The notes beneath the pieces were generated by a model. The model worked only from the letters and a program-made list of their open reading frames with translations, did not search any database and was not told the DNA's origin. Below, piece by piece: positions 11,931-23,411 of a stretch of DNA of 64,000 bases. Both the position numbers and the translations under genes were made by a program. Origin of the DNA: Bryoerythrophyllum caledonicum (taxonomy: Eukaryota; Streptophyta; Bryopsida; Pottiales; Pottiaceae); the NCBI GenBank assembly GCA_963971425.1, contig OZ020524.1:17921845-17985844 (forward strand). The letters run 5' to 3'. Position 1 is the first letter of the stretch. The number at the start of each line of letters is the position of its first letter.

Positions 11931-12028
11931 GAAGCGGCCCCGGTATGTGCGCGGGTTTTCTTCCCAGATTCACTGCATCCGACTTTTACCCCGGCCCCGT
12001 TTCACCGCGCACATACCGGGGCCGCTTC
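11931..12028. repeat. Perfect 24-bp GC-rich inverted repeat with 50-bp loop
   Basis: The arm at 11931-11954 is the exact reverse complement of 12005-12028, and the loop is 11955-12004. Mismatches begin on both sides of the arms. The arms are GC-rich within AT-rich surroundings. No gene is close enough to make a terminator role likely. Confidence 0.85.
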
Positions 12029-12350
12029 CACAAATCTTTGACCCGTCCTCATCCAAGTAACTTCCTCTTTTAGAAGACTCGTACCTCTGGCTTACCGTAC
12101 ATTGCACGGCCAGGATGGATGAGGCCGTTTTCTCATAATCCCATTCAATCCTAACCCTAAATTCACTAATATTTCTCAACCCTAAAACTTGGTCGTTGGG
12201 TGAAGGCCAGGGAGAATTGACCCCTCGCTCGTCCTTACCCGTGGGGGCCACGAGGTGGTGGGGCCAAACTTGGCCCCTATTTTGTTTATGGATGGGGCCC
12301 TATTTTCAGCAAGGAAGAGTCCTCTAGGATCAGCAATAGCCGTAGGCCCC

Positions 12351-12422
12351 AAATTTGTCGAAAAGAATTCCAAAAAAAGCCTCTGGACCCCCCAAAATGA
12401 GAGGGCCAGAAAAACGACCCCA
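12351..12422 (+). repeat. Repeat R3, copy 2
   Basis: This is a diverged direct copy of 11552-11623, with GCCTCTGGACCCCCCAAAAT in place of the copy-1 core. It shows that the 11.5-12.5 kb interval has been duplicated or carries two copies of one small element. Confidence 0.55.
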
Positions 12423-12764
12423 TGCAATTAAGATGGGGGCCCACCTCGGGTAACGACGAGCGAGGGGTCAATTCTCCTTGGCCTTGGGTGAACGGGGAGG
12501 GAGATTTATCCCCATCCATCTCCTTGGGGGTCATTCCTCCCTTGCCACATTGCACTCGTTGCGGGAGAGCTCTTGCGTGATGAAGTTAAGCCTGTGTGCA
12601 AAATAAAGGACTTCTTTATTATCACTATACTAAAATTGATATTGGATGTTCACCACACTATGTATGCAATAAGTTTTTACTTTTGATGATTTTTATTAGC
12701 GACCCTGTTTACAAAGATCTCTCATTTTGAACTCCGTACAAAGTGGTTACTTGGTACCTCCTTG

Positions 12765-12927
12765 CTGGACGAATTATTTTTCTTGGACACAGTGGTTTCG
12801 GACACAATGGGTATCACCTAGGTATTGCATGGGTATCACCTAGACATATATCTTGAATTTTCCAAATTTATTGGAGACTCTCCATTTTGAATTAGTTATG
12901 TACAAAAGTGACCATAGCGTAGGGTAG
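12765..12927 (+). repeat. Dispersed repeat R1, copy c
   Basis: It has the same orientation and landmarks as copy a: two GGTATCACCTA motifs, ATTTTGAATTAGTTATGTAC and the ending CCATAGCGTAGGGTAG. A related ATTTTGAACTCCGTAC block precedes it at 12724, in direct orientation. Confidence 0.7.
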
Positions 12928-13679
12928 TATAGAATAATGCTCCCAGTAAAAATAATCATTGAGAGTAAAAGCTTATAGCATTTATGAACCAATCACTGTG
13001 GTTAACACTAAATATCAATTTTGGTGTAGGTGGTAACCATAGAATTACACTCTCACATGTTTTTATAAGAAGATGTTACAATGGAGGACCAGTTGAACCC
13101 CTCAGTGAAAAAGTCCCTAGCCAAGGTTTTGCAAATCTTAGGCACATTTCCATGGTTGCCGTTTATATTTGCAATATATTGAAATTTGATATAGAGATGC
13201 AAGAAGACAAGAGGTACGTGGGAGTACAATTTATATTCTCATCAGACTTAAAGAAAAAAAAGTTATGCCATTTCAAAGAAAAAATTGTCAAAGGCGGGCA
13301 TGTCACTCAATTCCAAAAACTTTTGTTAGAACACTCTAGTAAATTTGAGATTTTCAATACTATCAAATAATGTTATTTCCATTCATATTGTCAATAAACA
13401 TTTCTTGTCTTTAGCGAACATTTTATCCCAAGTCAAAGATTTTCACACATTGCCACACATTGTCGGGCAAGGAACCAACAGAACTTCTTCTTTTCGACAT
13501 AAAATTTTGAGATCTTCATAATTTTCACTTTTAAATTTTTTCTTGGTGACTTAATAGAGATGTTGCACTAATTTTCACTTATTGAAGCCTCGGATTATCA
13601 TTTGTAAACATATTTTGTTCCCAAAATGTTATAACGCAAATTGGCACTTTTGGAACCTCCACTCCTTGCACATTTTTTT

Positions 13680-14075
13680 TAATATGATACACCCTTTCTC
13701 TACCTCTAAAAAAAAGGTGTACAAGGAGTTAATATCATGATCAGTGTGATCATGTAAAATTTAGACCTTGTATAGCGCAAAAATTTGACACCAAGTAATG
13801 TCAAAGTCTGTTGATCCACTCATTGACAACGTGAAAAGTATGTTGACAACGTGAAAATGATCCATTTTCCTACTTCAAACACTATAATCTTTCAATCCAT
13901 GGGATCAAGTAAAGTCAAAGTCTGTTGATCCACTCAGCGTGAAAATAAACCATTTTTCCTACTTCAAATACTATAATCTTTCAATCCATGGGATGAAGTT
14001 GATGAAAGTTTGTGAGTATGTAATTTATTAAGTGTAAAACATTGAGATCCCACGATTAAAACTAGAAGAACAACC
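13680..14075 (-). repeat. Dispersed repeat R2, copy b, with internal tandem duplication
   Basis: This is inverted relative to copies a and c. It starts with the complement of the GGGGTGTA(T/G)CAT end and ends with the complement of the TTTTAACCGTAGGAT end. Inside it, about 100 bp beginning TCAAAGTCTGTTGATCCACT is tandemly duplicated (13801-13914 and 13915-13998), which the other copies lack. Confidence 0.65.
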
Positions 14076-14099
14076 TTTCTTTTTCTTTCCTAACTCACT

Positions 14100-15014
14100 A
14101 CACAAGAATTAACAATTTTCAAGTGCTTTTGGTGTGAAATTTTCAAGGAACATTAGGAGTTAAATATGATGCAGAACGTTTGTGACCCTCTTCATTCCAA
14201 GGTAAACATGAAAATTCCATTCACTTGAACTAAGGTTGAGGGTTCTAAAAAAAGTAAATACAATGCTCTGCTATTTTTCACTAATATTACCATCTAGAGC
14301 AAGTACTTAGATTATGTTGTAACTTTAAATACAAATTGTGTATTTTTACAACAAATGAAGATATAGATGTTTTTGACTCCTAAAGACATGTAGTGGATTT
14401 TTGCAAATCCTAGGCAGGTTCCCATGGTTGCAATTTATGTTGTCAATTCTTAATTTTTGTATGGAGATGCAATCATGTTGATAAAGCTATGTGGAGATAT
14501 GACTTTTTAAACGTTCATAGTCTCTATAGAAAGAAAGAAAAAAGCTTATGTAGAGAAAAAGGAAAAGCAAACCGTTTCAAGTAAATTCATTGAAGTCAGG
14601 CAACTCCAAAATCTTGCTATGTCTCTTTATGAGGAGTGAGGTCTTTAAGTATATAATTAGGTAACATGATTTATTTTTTACAAATTTCAAAAGTATAATT
14701 TCTAGACGTGGAAGATTGGCTCGCTGTGAAGTCAATGCTTCCTCACGGTGATACTTATGTTTTTTCATTTCTACATTAAAAATATACAACTTGTTTTTTT
14801 CTCAAATTTTTTAACTTCTACAAGAAACATTTAATTTATGTTTTTACCATTTGGATTTCAATTAATAGAAAAATGAGAGCATAACATTTTGCTAAAAATG
14901 GATTAAAAATGAACAACTGCATTAAATGAATTCAAAAAACGTTATCATTTAATGCACAATGCTCTTGAATATGCTTCACTTTTTGTCAACCTCTAAAAAT
15001 AAAAAATCAATGTC
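14100..15014. other. AT-rich intergenic DNA, no gene seen
   Basis: Open frames are short and without motifs. No repeat of note was found apart from A- or T-rich runs. Confidence 0.35.
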
Positions 15015-17279
15015 TAGTAGGGAGACAAAATTTTTGGCGTTTCTGCATTCTAGTAGAAGAAAAAATCATGTTTGCAATCTTTTAAAATGCACCAAAGGCA
15101 CAAAAATTGTCCCCTACCTACCAAATTTGGAACTTGGATTTTTTTATAAGCTGATTACATGTCTCCAAAGTTTCATGGCCTGATAATTTACCAGAATGGA
15201 TTTATAGCTAATTTACCAACTAGTACCCATTTGAGTACCTTTAGTCACTAATATTAGCCTGAACTCCATACAATGAGGAGAATAAACAAGTTAAACACCA
15301 ATTAGTGAACTTCATTTACATTCTGATACTATCTTTGACTTGGTTGACATCATGAAGCATCAATCATTGCCTAAATGACAATTTAGAAAACACTAAAAAT
15401 GTTGTCAATTGCAAAAATAATGCTTGACATTTGAAAGTCTTTCAAAGGCACATAAATTGTGTTCTAATCCTATGAATAGAAGTACATGTTCATCTGTAAG
15501 TTAATTATGTAAGCACAAATTTTTGTAGCCTAAAAACATGTAAAATAGGATTTGTTTGCAAATTTACCAACGCATATGCCCTCCCCTAGCCTCAATAACA
15601 GATTGTATGACATTGCATGACATAAAGTAAGAAATTGACTACTACTAACTAATGTCCACTCTCTTTGTAAAGTTGCCTTCAACTCATTGGAACTTTGATT
15701 GGTCATGTTGGACTGCATTTTTTAAGACCTTCTAGACATTCTCTAATGGATTGAGATCAGGACTATTTGAAGGCATGATTTTCTCCATTCTTCAAGGGTT
15801 TTATTTCGATGCACTCAAGCTCCATCTTCCATAAGTATAGCACGAGAGACTTGGCCCATAAATTGAAGCAAATGGCCATCATAGACCAACTCCACAAAAT
15901 CAATAGCTTTGCAATGATCCTTTGGCATAAACCCAAGCTCTAATTTTTTGTCTCCTCCAAACCCTGAGTCCCCAAATCACGAGAGATGTCCTCCCACTCT
16001 TGAAAGTGGAAACTACACAACTTAATGAATATCGCTCACATGATGTTCTCCAAACATGAACTTGCCTTGAAAATTCTCCAATTTCAAAAGTAGATTCATC
16101 TGTCCAACAAACATGCTCCCACTCTTTGACACTCCATCCACAATATTGTCTTGCAAAATGTAGCCGCCGCTACATATGAAGAGGTGTCAAGAAAGACTTC
16201 TTCACTGCAATTCTACTAAAAATGTTGTGGTCATGCAAAACACGGCAAACAGTCCTAGTACTCACATCCACAGGGAAAGCATTGGTGATATCTTGAAGTG
16301 ATGATCGACGATGAGTTTTGGAGAATAATAAAAATTGACAAACATCCCTCTTACTAAGTTTCTTGGGTCTTCCACTGCTTGAATTTGCTTGGTAAATTTC
16401 ATGCTATCTAAATTGCTTGATGATTTTTTGCACTGTCCTACTTGACTCTCCTACAATTCTTGCAATACTAGCACAACTCATTCCCTCCTCACTCATTTCC
16501 ACTATGCGGGCACAAATTTCATCTAGAATTGTCATGATTGTCTTCAATCAAACTGATTGCAGGTAAGCAAAGAATCTAGCTTATTGAAGCAATAGAACAA
16601 ATCACCAAGCCAAATCCCAAATCAATTAAGTGGCTTCTCATTCCTCAACAGGGGGGCATAGTGCTCAACATCACTAGTCACCCACCAGTCACTCACTAAC
16701 AGAAAGCCAAACAAACCTTTTTCACCCACCAATTTTGATCTTGCAAATCTTCATTACCTTCATCAACTCTCCACTACACTCTTGTCTCATATTTGCGACT
16801 CAATTCACGTCATCTTTAACAAGTAATGTGGTCTAAACTGCAAAGGTAGTGTTGCTTACATAACCAAATTATTGTTGTTTTCAAACCTACACATCAAATG
16901 TTTGTAGGACAAGTGGAAACCTTCAAATTGACAAGTGGATGATGCTTTTGTGTAATATCTATGTTAAACAAAGCATCTATGACAATATTTTCATTTCAAA
17001 AGGATGAGGTGTCTAATTCTCTTCAACATTTAGAATGTACCTTCTAATTCATGTTGAAAAGGGTACTAGTTGGATGTACTAATTAGATGTAAAACCACTT
17101 TGGTAAATTATTAGACCACAAAACTTTGCAAACATGTAATCAACTTATAAAAGAACCGAAGTTCCAAATTTGGTGGGTAGGGGAAATTTTTTGTGCCTTT
17201 GGTGCATTTTAAAAGATTGTAGACTTGATTTCTTCTTATGTTAGAATGCAAAAACCCCAAACTTTTTGTCCCCCTACTG
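15015..17279 (-). mobile_element. Tc1-type element B with long terminal inverted repeats
   Basis: The right end reads CCCCCTACTG followed by TA at 17280-17281. Its reverse complement matches the left end beginning AGTAGGGAGACAAAATTTTT at about 15016. The inverted repeats can be followed for about 200-250 bp (left about 15015-15235, right about 17060-17279), with a shared core around AAAATGCACCAAAGGCACA. Diverged pieces of the same unit recur between 15380 and 15560, next to the transposase stop. The element encloses one broken transposase gene. The TA beside the right end fits Tc1/mariner target duplication; the left TA is less clear. Confidence 0.75.
15564..16535 (-). pseudogene. Tc1-type transposase of element B, broken
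   Basis: The minus-strand ATG is at 16535-16533 and the terminal GGHMRW-stop at 15564. The reading runs through a paired helix-turn-helix domain (SCASIARIV, SSRTVQKIIKQF, GRPKKLSKRDV). It then passes CWTDESTFEIG with the first Asp intact, a second-Asp motif LMEDGA, and SNSPDLNPLENV with the Glu. Several stops and at least one frameshift interrupt it. Overall length matches the intact 335-codon relative at 55510-56517. It is the only related copy in the window that keeps all three acidic residues on complete sequence. Confidence 0.85.
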
Positions 17280-17748
17280 TACAACGAACTAACATTCTTT
17301 CCATGTCATAGGTATAAACTTAGAAACACTTCAAAGTAATATTTGGCATGAAGTGAAGTCATAGTCCGCTACTGCTCTTAACCCTTTTGCGCCTAGCCGG
17401 TTGTTCTTGGGTTGATTTAGATGTATTTTTTATTATAGCTCCTTGTGTATATATAAATGCACTTACTTTGGTCCTAAAGTGTTCGTACGGTTCAAATGGA
17501 ATAGTTCCCGAGCGCATTTTCAAGCATTGACGAGCTACAATGATTTATGTGAAGTGGAATCAACAATAAAATGTACCCTAATTGTAAATGATGTTGTACA
17601 GATCTATTACACTCGTGGATTCTTCCAAGTTTTTTGAAAGTCATCAGCCCTACATGCCTAATGCTTGAATTAGTTGTGCTTGAATTAGTTGGGATTAAGA
17701 TCATTAGGATGGAGACGGAGATAAAAACTTTCTTTGCATGATACTATA

Positions 17749-18300
17749 GACTGGGGTGACACCCAAATTGGCGCCTTGTGCAATCCCAAGGATAGTGTCC
17801 ACACTACTGTCAACTTTGACACCCTCCCAAGGACTGAAAATTTGTTATTTTACCATGAAAGTTTAGACACAAAATCATCTTTCTTGCTGAAAAAATGTGT
17901 ACCAAATTTCAAGGCCAAGAGATTTATACAAAAAAAAAGATATACCAACAAAGGGTAGCTGTAAGAAAAGTTTTACAGCTACCAACTTTGACACCCTCCC
18001 AAGAATTGAAGAATTTTTTTCCCATGGAATTTTGGGAGTGGAAACATCTTTATGTTAATTACACGTGTAAGAAAATTCAAGTCCAAAAGACCCACCAAAA
18101 AAATGATATTCTAAATCTACCAACACGTGTAGTTGCGAGAAACAAAGGGGAAAGTCGTTATTGTCTCCCTAGGGCTGAGAATTTGTTATATCAACATGAA
18201 ATTTTTGGCACAAGATCATTGTTATGTTGATAACATGTGTAAAAAATTTCAAGGCCAAAAGATACACACATAAATAGTTATTCAAAATCTACCAACGTGT
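17749..18300 (+). repeat. Left TIR of element C (three tandem units)
   Basis: Unit boundaries recur near 17812, 17985 and 18158, spaced about 173 bp. The outermost 60 bp contains ACCCAAATTGGCGCCTTGTG, which is also found at the ends of element E and at 57459-57516. Confidence 0.8.
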
Positions 18301-18639
18301 GTAACTACAACAACCAATTCAAGGAAATGTTGAAATATCTTTGAGACCTCATGCTTCCTCATTGAACTTGTCCATGTGACTCAACGTCTTATCATAAATG
18401 CATCTAAAAAAATTAATAACATCCAAATATAGAAGTGTGGAGTTGTCCCATCAAGAAGAAACCACTTGTATCATACACGCCTGACTAGTTTTCTATTCTA
18501 ATTATCAATTGAGCACTATTGTGTAAACTTAAGGGAATGTTGTGTGTGATTTGTGATCATTGAATGTTGGAGAAATGGTGAGAGCAGAGAGAAAGAGTGT
18601 GTTTTATGTTAGACATGGAGTGATGTGTTGCATGAGTAA

Positions 18640-18830
18640 TTTAGTCATGCTTGCTTATGCCTATTTGGTGATGTGTATGTGGTTATGCATGCTGCTTATG
18701 CATGCTAACATAAATAATTTAGTAATGCATCTTTATGTTTGCTGAGTGATGTATATACGGTTATTCCTACTAGGCTGAGTGATATCTATGTGGTTATGCC
18801 TAATGGACTGAGTGATGTGATTGAGTGAGT
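18640..18830. repeat. Short direct repeats upstream of the element C transposase
   Basis: Imperfect repeats of GTGATGT(G/A)TAT(G/A)TGGTTATGC and CTGAGTGAT occur between the left TIR and the ORF. A comparable run of short repeats lies in the same place in element E (55021-55345). The subunits differ between the two copies. Confidence 0.6.
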
Positions 18831-18927
18831 GTTGTTGAGTGACTGATTCTGTATGAAATTGTTAATGTTGTTAATGAGAGTTCAAGGTTTTGTTAGCCTA
18901 GTAAAAGAAAAGTCCAACATATTTTAG

Positions 18928-19927
18928 ATGGCGATTTCAAATGAAATTTGTGGTCGTACTATAGATATGAATGAGGGAGGGAGTACTCAAGTTCAAATTG
19001 CAGCCACTATTGGTGTTTCCGTTAGAACAGTTCAGAGGTTGGTGAATTTTTTTAGACAAGATAGAACTTACAAATGCAAACCTTGTGGTGGAAGTCACAC
19101 CACAAAACTTAGTGATAGAGATGTGCATAGTTTTTTGCATTACTCAAAAATAATCGTCGCACGTCAGTATTACAGATTGCCAGTATATGCCCTACTTTAA
19201 TGTGTAGACGTTCCATTCAAAGGCTTTTACGTAGAAGTGACATTTTCAATTGAATTGTAGTCAGAAAAAGAATTTGACACCTTGTCACATGTATCAAAGG
19301 TTGGCTTCTGCTCAAAAGTACCGTAGATAAAGCACAAAAGATTGGGAGCGTATTGTTTGGACAGTTGAATTTACCTTTGAAATTGGGGAAAATTCGAGAC
19401 AAGTTCATATTTGGAGAACTGCATATGAACGTTATTCATCAAATTTTATAGTTCATACTTTCAAAAGTGGACAAACTTCCTTGATGATTTGGGGAGCATT
19501 TGCTGGAGGGCAATAGTCAAAACTTGTTTTTTGCTTAAAAATTGACATTCTACAATTTTGTGGAAGTGGTTTACGAAGGAGAATTATCTCATTTCATGGA
19601 TAAAGTTCAACATCAGTGCTCATGGAGGATGGTGCACCCGTCCATCGCAGCAAAATATGTGAAGAATGGAGACAAATGCACCTTCTTGAGAAACTCAATT
19701 GGCTTGCAAACTCTCCCTATCTCAATTCAATTGAAAACCTCTGGAAGATTCTAAAAGATGCAATACAAAGTGACAAAGCATGTCCTAGAAACATAGATGC
19801 GTTAAAGGTAGTCCTTGAAAGAGAGTGGAAGTCAGGTAGTGATACAAAGCTCCTTCAATTATGTCATTCTATGCCCTTTAGGTTACAAGCAATGATTGAC
19901 GCTAATGGAGGACATACACATTGGTAG
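18928..19927 (+). pseudogene. Tc1-type transposase of element C, broken
   Basis: It starts MAISNEICGR and aligns end to end with the intact copy at 55510-56517. The helix-turn-helix (QIAATIGVSVRTVQRLV) and the GRPR-like CKPCGGSH segment are readable. A stop falls at 19198, followed by frame changes. The first catalytic site reads WTVEFTFEIG, so the Asp is Val. The second (LMEDGAPVHRSK) and third (PYLNSIENLWKIL) sites keep Asp and Glu. The last third is open at 19616-19927. It is dead by catalytic substitution and frame damage. Confidence 0.85.
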
Positions 19928-20477
19928 ATTTCAAATAACTATTTTTGTGTATATCTTTTGGCCTTGAAAATTTTCACACATGTTATCAACATAACAATGA
20001 TCTTAAGCCAAAAATTTCATGTTGAAATAACAAATTCTCAGCTCTAGGGAGGCAATAACGATTTTCCCCTTTGTTTCTCATAACTACACGTGTTGGTAGA
20101 TTTAGAATATCATTTTTTTGGTGGGTCTTTTGGACTTGAATTTTCTTACACGTGTAATTAACATAAAGATGTTTCCACTCCCAAAATTCCATGGGAAAAA
20201 AATTCTTCATTTTTTGGGAGGGTGTCAAAGTTGGCAGCTCTAAAACTTTTCTTACAGCTATCCCTTGTTGGTAAATCTTGATTTTTAAATTTTTTTTGTA
20301 CAAATCTCTTGGCCTTGAAATTTGGTACACATGTTCTCAACACGAAGATGATTTTGTGCCTAAGCTTTCATGGTAAAATAACAAATTTGCAGCCCTCACA
20401 AGGATGTCAAAGTTGGTAGCAGTGTGAACACTATCCTTGGAATTGCACAAGGCGCCAATTTGGGTGTCACCCCGCTG
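19920..20477 (-). repeat. Right TIR of element C
   Basis: This is the reverse complement of the left arm, with unit marks near 20045, 20216 and 20399. It begins directly at the transposase stop codon, so the end of the ORF overlaps the inner edge of the repeat. Confidence 0.8.
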
Positions 20478-20530
20478 TACATGCAGGTCATATTTTGCAA
20501 CCATGGGCCAAAATAACAATTTCTTCTTCA

Positions 20531-20712
20531 AGAGTGAGTTCGGCACATTGGGTATCACATAGGCATTACATGTGTATCACCTATGTATTACAATTGTATC
20601 GCCTTGGCATTACATGGTACCACCTAGACATATCTCTTGAAATTTCCCAAAAAATTTGGATTGCGAAATGTTCCCAACATTCTCCATTTTGAATGAATTT
20701 GTACGAAAGCCA
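20531..20712 (+). repeat. Dispersed repeat R1, copy d
   Basis: This is an expanded copy with four (G)GTATCACCTA/GTATCGCC-type submotifs instead of two, starting at CGGCACATTGGGTATCACAT and ending in ATTTTGAATGAATTTGTACG. The extra submotifs show internal tandem growth of the core. Confidence 0.65.
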
Positions 20713-23032
20713 CTCCCAAGAAGGGAATCTCAGGACGCAACATGAATGATTACTTACCAAGGTGTCCTTGGAAGAGGTCTGACCATGCCCATATCTAACA
20801 TGCACCTGATTTCATATGGTTCTGTTGCTTTTCGTGCAGTACCATTGTGTTTTAGTTGAGGATCTACTACCACATCCACTGGCATGCAGCTCCTAAGTTG
20901 GTACACCTCCAACCAACTTTTCAATAATGATATAGGTACTCACAACAATTGGTCTTTCCATGACAGGCCACCCCCAACAGAGGCTTTATTCACTGTGGTC
21001 AATACGACCAGTGTTTTTCTACTTATTCTTTATCTTGCAAATTTACTGTGAGATACATTAACATTTTCTGTAACATTTTATTAGAAGAAAAAGCCCGCGA
21101 TTAAACAATAATAAATTTTGGTTTTAAGGTTCAAAGGTGACTAAAAGACAAGCCACTGGAATGGATTATCAATATTATAGTACAATGCAACATGAATTCT
21201 TTTAAGGATATTCTTCACTATTCACCAATTTCGATGATTTTCTCTCATTCTTTTGATTCAGAAGTTTTATCCTTGTATTAATCACAAAATCCATGGGCAA
21301 AGAAAATTACATTCCAAAAACTTAGCCATTACCTTTGCTTGTGTCAAAAAAAAAAAAAACTAAACTAAACTTAGCCATTAAGGTCTACCAACTTAGAAGA
21401 TTAGAATACATATTTTAATGCAAGAATCCTAGACATTCATCAAGTAATTTTTACCCTTGAAGGATTGTAACTATGTTTCACCAAATCCACTCAAAAATTG
21501 CCTCTTCAAACCATAGGAACTTGGTTTTTTGTACTTCAAGAAGACACTCATAAACTTTTGTAAACTTTGTTGTAAGATAGAAGCATTTGAAGAATGCAAT
21601 ATAATTTTTTCTACCCTGCACGGACATGGTGAGTGTACAATACTTTGGTTCAAAATACCGGCATAATTTCCCACTACACATTGTATAAATCTTATAAAAT
21701 TATGTCTAACCTTGTCCTCGGTCATCGCACGGCCAAATTTATAAGCAATTGAGGGAAATAGGACAAAGTAAAATTGTTCAATTTCCTTACCACAACAATT
21801 GTATTTTTTTGCTTAGAAAAATAATAATTAAATCTAAATTCCAAACGGTAGATAATAATAAATGTCTTTCTTTTGCTTGGAAGAAAAAAATCCTCAATTT
21901 CTATGCATCTTCATGTCAAAACTTAAAAATTTCCTTCACTACACTCAAAATGATGTTTAGTGTATCCACACTATATGATTTGAAGTGCTATAGTTTTTTT
22001 TACTTTCACTGAAGATTGTTTTGCCAAGAGCACTACTATCTACACTACTCAAAAAGACAGATCATTGTACACAAAGTGTGTTAAAAAAAAAAAGGTAAAA
22101 ACTTATAAGCCTTCATAAATCAATTAGTGCGGATACACTAAATGTGTAGTGTCCCACCCGAAAAAGCCGGCAGGCTACAATATCTCACGAAAACAACTCC
22201 CAACCAATATGGATAACTCTCATACACATCTTTGATGTAGGACAGGTAACACAAAAGAGCAACAAAACCATGTGCAAGAGTTGCGACATGGCTCCACACA
22301 CAATCACATGGGACTCATTCCACATAGAATATCCCGCACCCCCACGAAACTCCCAGGGGCCCTTAGTGGAAAAGCGGATTTTTCAACCAAAGAAGGAGTG
22401 GATTTCCGCTCTAAGATTTGCGGGTTCTTCAAAACTGAAAGCCCAATCAGAGCCCTGAAACTGATAGCTGGGCAGGAACAGGAGGGAAAATTCTCCACCC
22501 GGGCAGATGCAGATGGGGCCCAGTTGGCCCCAATGATAGCCACAGGTTCATCAATTTTTTCTCCGTGGCATCATGGCTTCAACGCCTAGTCAGACAAGCC
22601 ATGACACGGAACAGTGGTAGGGGTTTGTCCACATGTGGGGTGGAATTGCACCTGGTCCCCTTTATGTTTTCTTTTGGAAAAGAAGCTTCATATGAAAAGG
22701 AAGCACCTGGTCACCTTTACCCACATTTGGGAGGTGCAGTTCTCATCACCGACCCAAGAGCCACCCACCTTCGCCCCTCGTTCCATATTCACTGAACCTG
22801 TGGTTTTACCGTTGTCCTTTTTACCCCTTCCGAATAGGACAGCCAAATCGAATACTTAATGCCGCTCTTTGTCTTTTCCGGTTCAGGTTTTGGACTACTT
22901 TCCTTTGCCTCCATTAAAGAAACTTCGGAGCTGCTTCAAATCTTTTGTGATTCCATTGGATTTCAATTGGGACTGGGGTGGTGGTGGTGGTGGGACTTCC
23001 GTACCTAGTGGTTGCTTTCAACACCCATGTGT
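20713..23032. other. AT-rich to mixed intergenic DNA, no gene seen
   Basis: Most of this stretch is AT-rich with A-runs at about 21348 and 22082. From 22290 to 22800 it becomes GC-richer and has overlapping open frames on both strands. None has a recognisable domain or a start context that favours one frame, so I do not call a gene. Confidence 0.35.
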
Positions 23033-23112
23033 CCAAAGAATTATTTTTCTTTGACACAGTGGGTATCACCTATGCATTACAGGGGTAGCACTTTGACATT
23101 ACATGTGCAATG
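23033..23112 (+). repeat. Dispersed repeat R1, copy e (partial)
   Basis: It begins CAAAGAATTATTTTTCTTTGACACAGTGGG and carries one clean GGTATCACCTA motif. It is truncated and runs directly into R2 copy c. Confidence 0.6.
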
Positions 23113-23117
23113 AAGAA

Positions 23118-23411
23118 AGGGGGAAACAAAAACTTTTATTTCTAGTTTTTACCGTAGGATTTCAATTAAATAACATACCCACAGAATTTTACAAACTTTG
23201 ACCGCTTGGATTGAATGATTACTGTGTATGAGTTTAAGCAAATGGTTCATTTTCTTCCGTGTGTTGAGTGGATCAAGAGACTCTGACTTTGATTGGTGTC
23301 AAAATCTTTGGACTATACAAGGTGTGAATCCATTACCATTCTGTTAAGCATGATGTTAGTTCCTTGTACACCAATTTTTAGAGGTAGAGAAGGGGTGTAG
23401 CATATTCAAAG
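23118..23411 (+). repeat. Dispersed repeat R2, copy c (uninterrupted)
   Basis: This continuous copy shows that the 10-kb copy is split by an insertion. It carries TTTTTACCGTAGGATTTC at the left and ACACCAATTTTTAGAGGTAG and GGGGTGTAGCATATTC at the right. Confidence 0.65.

Larger units (their letters stand above)
17749..20477 (+). mobile_element. Tc1-type element C, 2.7 kb, with about 550-bp modular TIRs
   Basis: The ends are bounded by TA (17747-17748 and 20478-20479). Left end GACTGGGGTGACACCC and right end, read inward, CAGCGGGGTGACACCC match. The inverted arms run about 17749-18300 and 19920-20477. Each arm is a chain of three diverged units of about 175 bp, recognisable by TCAAAGTTGG, GGGAGGGTGTC, CATGTTATCAACAT-like and TTGGTAGATTT blocks. 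One broken transposase gene fills the middle. Typical Tc1 TIRs are much shorter, so this architecture is unusual. Confidence 0.85.
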
